Assembly: GCA_018266255.1 (NCBI GenBank)
Contig: JAFEAT010000001.1
Coordinates: 186,001 to 250,000, forward strand
Source: Cyanobacteria bacterium SZAS-4
GTDB taxonomy: Bacteria > Cyanobacteriota > Vampirovibrionia > Obscuribacterales > Obscuribacteraceae
Direction: 5' to 3'
Length of the DNA: 64,000 nucleotides
Under the pieces are notes generated by a model. The model searched no databases. It saw only the letters and a program-made list of their open reading frames with translations, and was not told the origin of the DNA. Below, piece after piece: positions 42,347 through 50,646 of the stretch (positions are counted from its first letter, which is position 1; each line of letters starts with the position of its first letter). A program made the position numbers and the translations under genes.

Positions 42347-44419
42347 ATGGCTCTAATCAAGAAGGAAATCGGCGAGTTACTCGTAGACAACGGACTGATC
42401 ACGGCAGATGAGCTCAAAATCGTGCAGCAGGAGCGGCGCAAGACCGGCGAACCGATCAGTCTCATTCTCTCGCGCCTGGGTTTGGCGAACGAGAGCCACT
42501 TAAAAAATGCTCTTGAACTGCAGTTCAATTGCAATTACGTCAGCCTGGCAAAAACCAAGCCAGACTTCGCTGCAATCGACTTGCTGCCAGAAAAATTGAT
42601 CCGCCAGCATCAGGTGGTGCCTTTTTCGCAAGACGGATCGGAAGTGACCGTAGCCATGGTCAATCCGAACAATTTGATTGCGCTGGATGACATCAGATAT
42701 CGACTGAAGGGCATCCGCATCAAGCCGATGGTGTGCACCGAAGACGATTTCCAGCACTTTATGGAAACAGTTTACGCGCACAAGCAGGAAGAATTACACC
42801 AGGCTGGAGAAGCACTGGCAGACCAGACATTTATCGAGTCGGAAGTCGACCTCAGCACCCTCGATGTCATGTTCGACAACGACGACGAGATCAACGATCT
42901 AGATTTAGCGAAACAAGCACAAGACGCACCGATCGTTCATCTAGCCAATCAAATTCTGGCTAAGGCGATCAAGAAGAGATGTTCGGACATCCACGTTGAA
43001 CCGCAAGACAAGCACGTCACGGTGCGCTATCGTCTCGACGGTGTTTTGTTCGTCGACCGCAAATTACCCAGGGCGGTCATGGCCGCGCTTGTCTCCAGAT
43101 ACAAAATCATGGCTGACCTCGACATCGCCGAGCGGCGCCTTCCACAAGACGGACGCATACGCGTGCGATTCTCGGGCAAAGACATCGATTTCCGGGTGTC
43201 ATCGATACCGAGCAAACATGGCGAGAAAGTGGTTATGCGTATTCTCGACAAAACCACAACCACACTCGGTCTCGACAGCCTCGTGACAGATCAGTCGACT
43301 CTCGATCTAGTGCGCGATATGGTGAGCAAACCTTACGGCATCATCTTCGTCACAGGTCCAACCGGTTCTGGAAAAACAACGACTTTGTATTCCGCCCTGG
43401 CAGAACGCAACACGCCAGAAGTGAACATAGTCACAGCAGAAGACCCAATCGAGTACGACATGCACGGAATCACTCAAGTGCAAGTATTGCGAGAGAAGGG
43501 ATTGGACTTTGCCCGCATCCTTCGTTCATTCTTGCGACAAGATCCAGACATCATGCTGGTTGGAGAAACTCGAGACAGAGAAACCGCCAAAATAGCCGTT
43601 GAAGCGGCGCTCACAGGTCACTTAGTCTTCACCACACTTCACACAAACGACGCTCCCGGTTGCATAACAAGACTTGCCGAAATGGAAGTGGACCCATATC
43701 TGGTGGCATCTGCCACCATCGGCGTAATCGCACAAAGATTGGTGCGCAGAATATGCGCCGACTGCAAAGTCGAATACGTGCCAGAACGCGCCACCCTTGA
43801 GTATTTAGGGCTGCTCGACAAAAACAGTGAGCGCGTGGCAGAACCAATCGCGCAATATTATCAGCTCAATTTGAACGAAGAAGGGTTGCCAACATTTGCT
43901 CGTGGCACCGGATGTGATGCCTGCAACAACACAGGCTACAAAGATCGAGTCGGCGTTTTTGAAGTGATGCGATTGAACGACGAAATTCGAGACCTGGCCG
44001 CAAAAGGTTCGACCACATCGATGATCAGATTCGCAGCCAAGCAATCAGGCATGATTCCTCTGAAAGATTACAGCATGCGCCTGGTCGGACAGAACTTGAC
44101 TACAGTCGAAGAAGTGATCCGCGTCACTCTGGCTGACACCACCGGTGAAGACACGCTCTGCACAAAGTGTCGCAACCCGGTCGGCGATGATTTCATCAAG
44201 TGTCCATTCTGTCAGCACGAGTTGAAAACATCTTGCACCAGATGCGGCACCATGCAGCAAGAGGGATGGGCTAGCTGTCCCAAATGCGGATTGACCAAAG
44301 AAGAAGCGAACCAAGAAAGTTGCTGCCACGGCTGTGAGGCAGAAATCTCAGGAGACTGGCATATTTGTCCTTATTGCCAAACACCAAGGCATCCGCTCGA
44401 CCGCGTCAGTAGTAACTAG
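42347..44419 (+). CDS. pilB: Type IV pilus extension ATPase PilB with zinc ribbons
   Basis: Hexameric ATPase that drives pilus polymerisation. AAGGA 7 bases before ATG. MshEN domain (about 1-145), N2 domain, then Walker A GPTGSGKTTT with Lys343, the Asp box (AEDPIEYDM), Walker B (DPDIMLVGETRDRE) and the zinc site (CADCKV... CDACNNTGY). The C-terminus is unusual: after the normal PilB end (about 600) come six CxxC pairs (CTKC, CPFC, CTRC, CPKC, CHGC, CPYC; 605-677), enough for three zinc ribbons. 690 residues compared with about 570 for typical PilB. Confidence 0.95.
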   Translation: MALIKKEIGELLVDNGLITADELKIVQQERRKTGEPISLILSRLGLANESHLKNALELQFNCNYVSLAKTKPDFAAIDLLPEKLIRQHQVVPFSQDGSEVTVAMVNPNNLIALDDIRYRLKGIRIKPMVCTEDDFQHFMETVYAHKQEELHQAGEALADQTFIESEVDLSTLDVMFDNDDEINDLDLAKQAQDAPIVHLANQILAKAIKKRCSDIHVEPQDKHVTVRYRLDGVLFVDRKLPRAVMAALVSRYKIMADLDIAERRLPQDGRIRVRFSGKDIDFRVSSIPSKHGEKVVMRILDKTTTTLGLDSLVTDQSTLDLVRDMVSKPYGIIFVTGPTGSGKTTTLYSALAERNTPEVNIVTAEDPIEYDMHGITQVQVLREKGLDFARILRSFLRQDPDIMLVGETRDRETAKIAVEAALTGHLVFTTLHTNDAPGCITRLAEMEVDPYLVASATIGVIAQRLVRRICADCKVEYVPERATLEYLGLLDKNSERVAEPIAQYYQLNLNEEGLPTFARGTGCDACNNTGYKDRVGVFEVMRLNDEIRDLAAKGSTTSMIRFAAKQSGMIPLKDYSMRLVGQNLTTVEEVIRVTLADTTGEDTLCTKCRNPVGDDFIKCPFCQHELKTSCTRCGTMQQEGWASCPKCGLTKEEANQESCCHGCEAEISGDWHICPYCQTPRHPLDRVSSN

Positions 44420-44437
44420 CTAAATAAATGGAGCGCA

Positions 44438-45571
44438 ATGCTGGAAATTCAGGAACTGCTGCAGCTCGTTTTTGACCGAGCCGCGTCCGACCTTCACCTC
44501 AAGGCCGGTCAACCGCCAATCATTCGAGTGGCTGGAAAGCTAATCAAATCGACGCTCAGCCCACTCACCAAAGACGAAGTGCAGCGTCTGATTTTTTCGA
44601 TCATCACATCTGAGCAGCGCAAACAGCTCGAACAAACCTATGAACTCGATTGCAGTTTTGGATTGGACGGCATCGGAAGGTTCCGCGTCAACGTATATAA
44701 AGATAGAGGTTCCTACGCGGCAGCACTGCGCGTAGTGGCAAGCAGAATTCCATCTTTAGACGAGTTGAACCTGCCACCAATTGTCAAAGAGATTACGCAA
44801 AAGCCCAGAGGGCTTATCCTGATCACAGGTGCGACCGGTCAAGGAAAGTCGACGACCCTTGCTTCGATGATCGATTGGATCAATGAAAATCGGTCCGAAC
44901 ATATTTTGACGATCGAAGATCCGATCGAATTCATTCACCAGAACAAACGATCTGTTTTGAGCCAGAGAGAATTAGGTCAAGACACAAAGAGTTTTGCCAA
45001 CGCTCTCAAAGCGGCACTGAGAGAAGATCCAGACGTAATTCTGGTGGGTGAAATGCGCGATCTCGATACCATTCACCTGGCGTTGACTGCTGCCGAAACC
45101 GGTCACCTTGTCTTCGGCACCGTGCACACATCGTCGGCCGCGCAAAGCATCGACCGCGTCATCGACGTCTTTCCTCCAGATCAGCAGCAACAGATCCGTA
45201 TCATGCTCTCTAACGGTTTGGTGGCAATCGTCAGTCAAACGCTCTTGCCACGTCTGCAAGAGTCAGCCGGCGGAAACCCTGTCACCAAAGGCAGAGTGCT
45301 CGCCGCCGAAGTTCTGGTGAACACACCTGCCATCGCTAATTTGATTCGCGAATCAAAAACTCCGCAAATTTATTCGACCATGCAGATGGGTGGTGCACTT
45401 GGCATGCAAACGCTCGAGGCATCACTGGCGGGGCTCGTTAAAAACGGCTTGATCAGCATGTCCGAAGCGATGGCAAAAACAACTCGCCCCGAAGATCTGG
45501 AAAGACTTTTTGGAGCGGCAGCAAAAGGAGCGTCCACTGCACCAAATCGAAATTATGGGGGCAGGTTCTAA
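44438..45571 (+). CDS. pilT: Type IV pilus retraction ATPase PilT
   Basis: Hexameric ATPase for pilus retraction and twitching. TGGAG 5 bases before ATG. Walker A reads GATGQGKSTT (Lys137) in place of the usual GPTGSGKST. The Asp box (TIEDPIEFIH), Walker B (DPDVILVGEMRDLDT) and His box (GHLVFGTVHTSSA) are intact. 377 residues, slightly over the usual size because of an Ala/Asn-rich tail. 18 bases after pilB and 3 bases before pilC, so one operon. Confidence 0.96.
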   Translation: MLEIQELLQLVFDRAASDLHLKAGQPPIIRVAGKLIKSTLSPLTKDEVQRLIFSIITSEQRKQLEQTYELDCSFGLDGIGRFRVNVYKDRGSYAAALRVVASRIPSLDELNLPPIVKEITQKPRGLILITGATGQGKSTTLASMIDWINENRSEHILTIEDPIEFIHQNKRSVLSQRELGQDTKSFANALKAALREDPDVILVGEMRDLDTIHLALTAAETGHLVFGTVHTSSAAQSIDRVIDVFPPDQQQQIRIMLSNGLVAIVSQTLLPRLQESAGGNPVTKGRVLAAEVLVNTPAIANLIRESKTPQIYSTMQMGGALGMQTLEASLAGLVKNGLISMSEAMAKTTRPEDLERLFGAAAKGASTAPNRNYGGRF

Positions 45572-45574
45572 CCC

Positions 45575-46801
45575 ATGGTGGATTTCGTCTACAAAGTTCG
45601 CGACTCGCAAGGACGCATCCAAGAGGCTTTAGCCCAGGCCGAGACCTCCGCGATTTTGAGAGCACGGTTAACGTCACGCGGATTAGACGTGATCGAAATC
45701 TCTGCCAAAGCTGAAGGACTCAACTATCGCGAACTCTGGGACAAGCTAAACGGAGTTTTCGAGCAAGTTACGCTCAAAGACATGGTTGTCTTTTCACGAC
45801 AATTCGCAGCCATGGTTTCGGCTGGGGTAGCGATGCTGCGCACATTGACAATCATCGTCGACCAGTGCCCGAACAAAAAAATGAAAGCAACGCTTGATGA
45901 CGTGCGGCGCTCAGTCGAGGCAGGGCTGTCACTTTCGGACGCAATGGCGAAGCATCCGAAGGTATTTGACAAGCTCTATGTATCGATGGTGAGAGCCGGA
46001 GAGGCAGGCGGTATCCTCGCCGAAGTTCTCAAGCGATTAGCCGATTTTCTCGAGTCGCGCCAGAAACTGAACACCAAAGTTAGATCGGCAATGGTCTATC
46101 CGACCGTCGTACTGGCAGTCGCTGTCCTGGTTTTCTGGGCGATGTTGACTTTCATCTTGCCGATTTTTCAGGGACTCTTCCGCAACGTCGGTGGGGAATT
46201 GCCAGCGTACACACAGTTCCTCATCTTCCTTTCCGAAGCGATGCGCTCGATTTACATGGGCATTTTCGTCGTTCTGGTCATCGTCGGCGTTTACATGTTG
46301 AAGCGCTACTACGCTACAGAACTGGGTCAGCTGCACATCGACGGCATCTTGCTAAGCTTGCCCGGATTCGGCGACTTAATCAAAAAAGTAGCAGTCGCTC
46401 GCTTTAGCCGAACCTTTGGAACCTTGATTCGAGCGGGTGTTCCGATGCTTTCCGCTCTTGACGTTGTCAAAGACACCGCCGGCAATGCTGTCGTGGCAAA
46501 GGCTGTAGATCGCGTCTACAACGAGGTCAGACAGGGGGGCAGCATAGCCAAGCCGATGTCGAAGACTTCCGTCTTCCCACCTATGGTGACGCAGATGGTG
46601 GCAGTCGGAGAAGAAACCGGAAAGCTGGATGACATGCTTTCGAAAGTGGCTGATTTTTATGACATGGAAGTGGAAAACGCCGTCGAAGCCCTCACTTCAC
46701 TGCTAGAACCAATCATGGTCGTCGGCATAGGCGGCATTGTCGGGTCAGTCGTCATCGGAATGTATCTGCCAATTTTTACAGTCATCAACCAACTGCATTG
46801 A
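45575..46801 (+). CDS. pilC: Type IV pilus inner-membrane platform protein PilC
   Basis: Polytopic GspF/PilC-family protein, 408 residues, the usual size. Two T2SSF domains (about 70-195 and 272-395). The first has FSRQFAAMVSAGVAMLRTL and VRAGEAGGILAEVL, the second FSRTFGTLIRAGVPMLSAL and VAVGEETGKLDDML. Three membrane segments at about 170-190, 220-240 and 375-400. It couples PilB/PilT to the pilus fibre. Last of the pilB'-pilB-pilT-pilC group; the sigma-factor gene starts 76 bases later. Confidence 0.95.
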   Translation: MVDFVYKVRDSQGRIQEALAQAETSAILRARLTSRGLDVIEISAKAEGLNYRELWDKLNGVFEQVTLKDMVVFSRQFAAMVSAGVAMLRTLTIIVDQCPNKKMKATLDDVRRSVEAGLSLSDAMAKHPKVFDKLYVSMVRAGEAGGILAEVLKRLADFLESRQKLNTKVRSAMVYPTVVLAVAVLVFWAMLTFILPIFQGLFRNVGGELPAYTQFLIFLSEAMRSIYMGIFVVLVIVGVYMLKRYYATELGQLHIDGILLSLPGFGDLIKKVAVARFSRTFGTLIRAGVPMLSALDVVKDTAGNAVVAKAVDRVYNEVRQGGSIAKPMSKTSVFPPMVTQMVAVGEETGKLDDMLSKVADFYDMEVENAVEALTSLLEPIMVVGIGGIVGSVVIGMYLPIFTVINQLH

Positions 46802-46877
46802 GGCTAATTAGCCGCAGACTGTCTTATAAACCGCTCAGATTGGAACTCAATAGCTTAAATACACCCATTCCGGCATA

Positions 46878-47816
46878 ATGAGTGGTTGGATTTGCTATTT
46901 TTGTTTTACAATCTGGCTATACCCCTACAATAAGAAAACTGTGGTTGACGATAACGTGATAGTAAGCAAAGACAGCTTGCCCGCAAAACAAGCCGCCGTG
47001 GGCCCGGCAAATGGACCTAAGACTGACGGTCCAGGCAAGGGACAAGATCAGATCCATCACTGGCTCTCGGTCTACTCTGAGACCCGCGACCCAGCGCTGC
47101 GCGACGCGATCATTCAGGCGTCACTGCCTTTAGTTAAGCGCATCGCCTACGGTCTCGCTCGACGCTCTACTGACCCTGTCGAAGATTTGATCCAGGTCGG
47201 ATCGATCGGTTTGATCAAAGCCGTCGATCAATTCAAACCAGATGCTGGAGCGAAGTTCCAGACTTATGCCACCCATTTGATCACGGGCGAAATTCGCCAC
47301 TATCTGCGTGACAAAACTGCCATGATTCGTGCCCCGCGCGAATTGCAGGAGTTGTCATTCCGTATCAATAGACTTGTTCAGAACTTAACCGCTCGATTGG
47401 GTAGAGAGCCGAGCGACACTGAAATCGCTCATGAGCTGGAAATTCCAGTCAGCCGCGTCAACGAAGCTTACGAAGTAGATCGCCGCCGCACTTTGATCTC
47501 ACTCGACCAGGCGCTATCGAATGATGCAGGCAGTGAGCAATCGCTGATCGACACGTTGATCGACGGGCGCTACCAACTTCTGCAAAACGCCAAAGAAGAC
47601 CGCTTCATGCTTTCCGAAGCAATTAAGCAGCTTCGAGATGGTTTGCGCGAAGTCGTGCACCTGACGTTCTATGAAGATCTCAGTCAGACTGAAGTAGCGC
47701 GACGTCTCGGCATTTCGCAAATGCAGGTATCAAGACGATTGCGCGCAGCGACAGCTGAATTGAACAAAATCATCACCCAGAGCAAAAAAGCAGGCGGACA
47801 GAAAGGCGGCGCATGA
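46878..47816 (+). CDS. SigF/SigB-type sigma factor in the pilus locus
   Basis: Sigma-70 family, group 3. Region 2: DLIQVGSIGLIKAVDQF and AKFQTYATHLITGEIRHYLR; region 3: FRINRLVQNLTARLGREPSD; region 4: DGLREVVHLTFYEDLSQTEV and RRLGISQMQVSRRLRAA. The start is doubtful: ATG 46878 adds an odd hydrophobic 20-residue N-terminus (SGWICYFCFTIWLYPY), while GTG 46941 gives a normal soluble start (VVDDNV). In Synechocystis a SigF-type factor is known to be needed for pili and motility, so control of this locus is a reasonable inference. The stop overlaps the ABC gene start (ATGA). Confidence 0.92.
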   Translation: MSGWICYFCFTIWLYPYNKKTVVDDNVIVSKDSLPAKQAAVGPANGPKTDGPGKGQDQIHHWLSVYSETRDPALRDAIIQASLPLVKRIAYGLARRSTDPVEDLIQVGSIGLIKAVDQFKPDAGAKFQTYATHLITGEIRHYLRDKTAMIRAPRELQELSFRINRLVQNLTARLGREPSDTEIAHELEIPVSRVNEAYEVDRRRTLISLDQALSNDAGSEQSLIDTLIDGRYQLLQNAKEDRFMLSEAIKQLRDGLREVVHLTFYEDLSQTEVARRLGISQMQVSRRLRAATAELNKIITQSKKAGGQKGGA

Positions 47817-48625
47817 CCGATGCTGCAATTGAGGCGTCCAAGCTAAGCAAGGACGTGGTCAGCAGTTTCTTGCGTAAACGCGTGCGGGTCCTTCACGGGC
47901 TTGATCTGACAGTGCATGAAAGCGAAACGTATGGTTTGCTGGGTCCCAACGGAGCCGGAAAGACAACTACGCTCAAGCTTTTGCTCGGTTTGATGCGCCC
48001 CAGCGAAGGCACTGCAAAGGTGCTGGGAGAGACTGCTGGCGCACCCAAAGCGCTTGCACGCATTGGTTTCTTGCCAGAAAACCCTTACTTCTACTCGCAC
48101 CTGACAGGGCGTGAGTTCATGGATTTTGCCGGGCGCTTATTTGGACTTGATGCGAAGCTGCGCACTGAGCGAATCAACGAATTGCTGGAAGTGGTGGCAC
48201 TCGATAAATCCGCATACGACAAACCGATGGGAAAGTATTCAAAGGGCATGTTGCAGCGATTGGGCATCGCACAGTCACTCGTAAACGACCCAGATGTCTT
48301 GTTCTGGGATGAGCCTATGTCTGGGTTAGATCCGATCGGGCGGCGCGATGTGCGAAAGATTTTGGCTAAATTGAAAGAGCGAAAGAAGACAATCTTTTTC
48401 AACTCGCACCTACTGCCTGACGTAAACGAAATCTGCGACAGGGTGGGCGTGCTCAACCGGGGCAAACTGGTGGCACAAGAACAGATCAGCACCATTTCAT
48501 CGACAGGTAACTACCGAGACCTGGAGGATTATTTTCTCACTGTTATTGGAGAAGCGGAAAAGGGCGTGGGAAGCGAATTCACAGCAGATGGAGACGCAGC
48601 AGAAAAACCAGGTGGCTCCCAATGA
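47813..48625 (+). CDS. ABC transporter ATP-binding protein
   Basis: 270 residues. Walker A GPNGAGKTTTLK (about residues 43-54), signature YSKGMLQRLGIAQ, Walker B DVLFWDEPMSGLDP, and the H-loop in FFNSHL. Closest in type to ABC-2 exporter ATPases (CcmA/NatA-like). Translationally coupled on both sides, to the sigma factor and the permease (4-base overlaps). It may move a pilus-related lipid, peptide or glycan, or be a pilus-associated gliding element, as ABC-2 pairs are in some motile bacteria; the substrate is unknown. Confidence 0.93.
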   Translation: MTDAAIEASKLSKDVVSSFLRKRVRVLHGLDLTVHESETYGLLGPNGAGKTTTLKLLLGLMRPSEGTAKVLGETAGAPKALARIGFLPENPYFYSHLTGREFMDFAGRLFGLDAKLRTERINELLEVVALDKSAYDKPMGKYSKGMLQRLGIAQSLVNDPDVLFWDEPMSGLDPIGRRDVRKILAKLKERKKTIFFNSHLLPDVNEICDRVGVLNRGKLVAQEQISTISSTGNYRDLEDYFLTVIGEAEKGVGSEFTADGDAAEKPGGSQ

Positions 48626-49437
48626 GTTCATCAAATAACGCCATCGACAGCATCACAGCGATTGGGTTGAACACCTTTCGCGAAACGATGCGCGATAAAA
48701 TAATGTACGCCTTTATGTTGTTCGCATTTCTAATTTCGCTCATGGCGGTGTTGCTCGGCAGCCTCTCTGTTGGGCAAGACGTCAAAATAATCGAGGATAT
48801 CGGGTTGGCGGCAATCTCGCTGATAAGCGGTATCATTGCCGTTTTTGCGGGCACGAATCTTGTATACAAGGAATTGGAAAAGCGCACGGTGTATTTGATC
48901 TTCACCAAGCCCATTACTGGTTGGCAATTCATCGCCGGCAAATATCTGGGGCTTGCCACCAGTGTGCTCTATGTTGTAGTTCTGATGGGGCTTTTCCTGA
49001 GCGGGCTCGTCTGGGCACTGCGCCCCGAGCACGCGTTCGCGAACTTATCTTCAATTCTGGGGCTGATGATGCCTGCGGTCGGTCTGGTCTATTTGGAATT
49101 ACTTCTCGTCATCGCCCTGGCCACATTCTTTTCGACCTTCTCGAGCCCAGTCATGAGTGTTCTCTTCACACTCTCGCTCTGGCTGATCGGTCATTTTGGC
49201 GACTCGCTCAAACAGCTTGGACAGATGTCGCAAAACCCGGCATTCGCCCAGTTTTCGAACTTCGTTTACTTCCTTTTGCCAGACCTGGCCGGTCTGACCC
49301 GAGCCCGCTCCCTCCTTATGTATGGGCGCGGTCCCGGCACTGAAGTCATTGCATTTATAACCTGCTATGTTTTTGCTTATGTGGTGTTGCTATTGGTGCT
49401 AGCGTCGGCTGTTACGGATCGAAGAGAGTTTCCTTGA
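48622..49437 (+). CDS. ABC-2 type transporter permease
   Basis: 271 residues with about six membrane segments (for example FMLFAFLISLMAVLLGSLSV, LAAISLISGIIAVFAGTNLV, VLYVVVLMGLFLSGLVWAL). The cytoplasmic elbow YKELEKRTVYLIFTKPITGW is the GspL/NosY-like signature near an ABC-2 coupling helix. It partners with the ATPase it overlaps by 4 bases. Its stop also overlaps the prepilin peptidase start. Confidence 0.9.
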   Translation: MSSSNNAIDSITAIGLNTFRETMRDKIMYAFMLFAFLISLMAVLLGSLSVGQDVKIIEDIGLAAISLISGIIAVFAGTNLVYKELEKRTVYLIFTKPITGWQFIAGKYLGLATSVLYVVVLMGLFLSGLVWALRPEHAFANLSSILGLMMPAVGLVYLELLLVIALATFFSTFSSPVMSVLFTLSLWLIGHFGDSLKQLGQMSQNPAFAQFSNFVYFLLPDLAGLTRARSLLMYGRGPGTEVIAFITCYVFAYVVLLLVLASAVTDRREFP

Positions 49438-50612
49438 ATATGTTTGATCCACTAGTGAGCAGCTCCGTTGGCCGCGATGCACTCGCGGCTGTGATCGGTC
49501 TGTGCGTGGGCAGCTTTTTGAACGTGCTTGCGCTGCGCTCGCTGAAAGAGCAATCGCTACTGAGACCACCATCTAGTTGTCCGAAATGCGAACATCGCAT
49601 CGAAATATACGACCTGATACCAGTAGTTTCTTATTTCGCTCTCGGTGGAAAATGTCGACATTGTCGCGCCCCGATTTCGTGGATGTATCCCTTCGTAGAA
49701 GCATTTACAGCCTGCACCTTCGTTGTTCTATTGCATATCTACGGTCCCAATTTCGATGCCGAACCTACGTTCATGGATTATGGAAATCTGATCGGCATGT
49801 CCATATTTTCTTGCACTTTGATCGCGATATGCATCACCGACTTCAAGGAAAAATTGATACCACACGAAATCACTTATCCATCGATGCTACTTGGCATCGC
49901 CTATAGTGGCATCGTGCGCAACGACATGTCTGGAGCGTTGATCGGGATTGGCATAAGCTACATTCTGTTTGACTTTCTGGCGTTCTACGGTCTTAAGTTC
50001 TACATCTGGAAATATGGTGATCCCGATGATCCCGAGGAACGAAAAAAGAGGATTCTCCTCGACCGCGATCGAGAAGGATTGTTCGAAGCGGGACCCGATC
50101 CTGACATGCACATCCATCACAGCCTCTATTCCGCCGATGCACGAAATCGTGAAAGCGCACTCGAAGAAGATGACGAAGAGTTTACCGTCATGGGTGGCGG
50201 CGACGCTGTTCTATCAGCTGTAATGGCTTCCTGGATTGGCTTTCAGGCTCTGGGCGTGGCGCTCCTGGTCGGCTTCCTGGCGGGCACTGTCATGGGTTCT
50301 GTCTACCTTTTCTACGAGATGTACAAAGCCAAAATATTGAAACAGTGCATTCGCCCTGCCCTGCTCCACATGGTTTTCCTTGTCGCTCTAGTCGAAGGAA
50401 TGTTGCTCTTCCTGAGATATTTGAGCCAGGGCGTCACGATGAATTTGCCCTATCTCCAGCTCGGCATTCTCGCCGCCGTGGGTGGTGCGCTGCTGGGTGT
50501 TTTAAAATCGGGGCACGAAGTGCAAAAACCTTTCCCATTCGGACCGGCGCTGGCGTTTGGAGCAGTGGTGGCAATGGCAACAAAAAATATGATTTTCCCA
50601 AATGCGCCATAA
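49434..50612 (+). CDS. pilD: Prepilin peptidase PilD
   Basis: Membrane aspartyl protease that cleaves and N-methylates prepilins. TTG 49434 overlaps the permease stop; ATG 49440 is an alternative. N-terminal methylase part with two CxxC pairs, CPKC and CRHC (about residues 46-76). Catalytic aspartates: Asp in ICITDFKEKLIPHE (about 130) and in the GxGD-type motif GGGDAVLSAV (about 259). Between them lies a large hydrophilic insertion (about 185-250) not found in small PilD proteins. 392 residues compared with about 270-290 in many families. Confidence 0.93.
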   Translation: MNMFDPLVSSSVGRDALAAVIGLCVGSFLNVLALRSLKEQSLLRPPSSCPKCEHRIEIYDLIPVVSYFALGGKCRHCRAPISWMYPFVEAFTACTFVVLLHIYGPNFDAEPTFMDYGNLIGMSIFSCTLIAICITDFKEKLIPHEITYPSMLLGIAYSGIVRNDMSGALIGIGISYILFDFLAFYGLKFYIWKYGDPDDPEERKKRILLDRDREGLFEAGPDPDMHIHHSLYSADARNRESALEEDDEEFTVMGGGDAVLSAVMASWIGFQALGVALLVGFLAGTVMGSVYLFYEMYKAKILKQCIRPALLHMVFLVALVEGMLLFLRYLSQGVTMNLPYLQLGILAAVGGALLGVLKSGHEVQKPFPFGPALAFGAVVAMATKNMIFPNAP

Positions 50613-50646
50613 TAGAAAAGCAAGAACTCGTGGAGCGATTTAGGAC

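Noticed and set aside
46878..46940. Hydrophobic N-terminus of the sigma factor as a membrane anchor
   Set aside because: More likely an artefact of an over-long start; a GTG at 46941 gives a normal soluble N-terminus. Not fully excluded.
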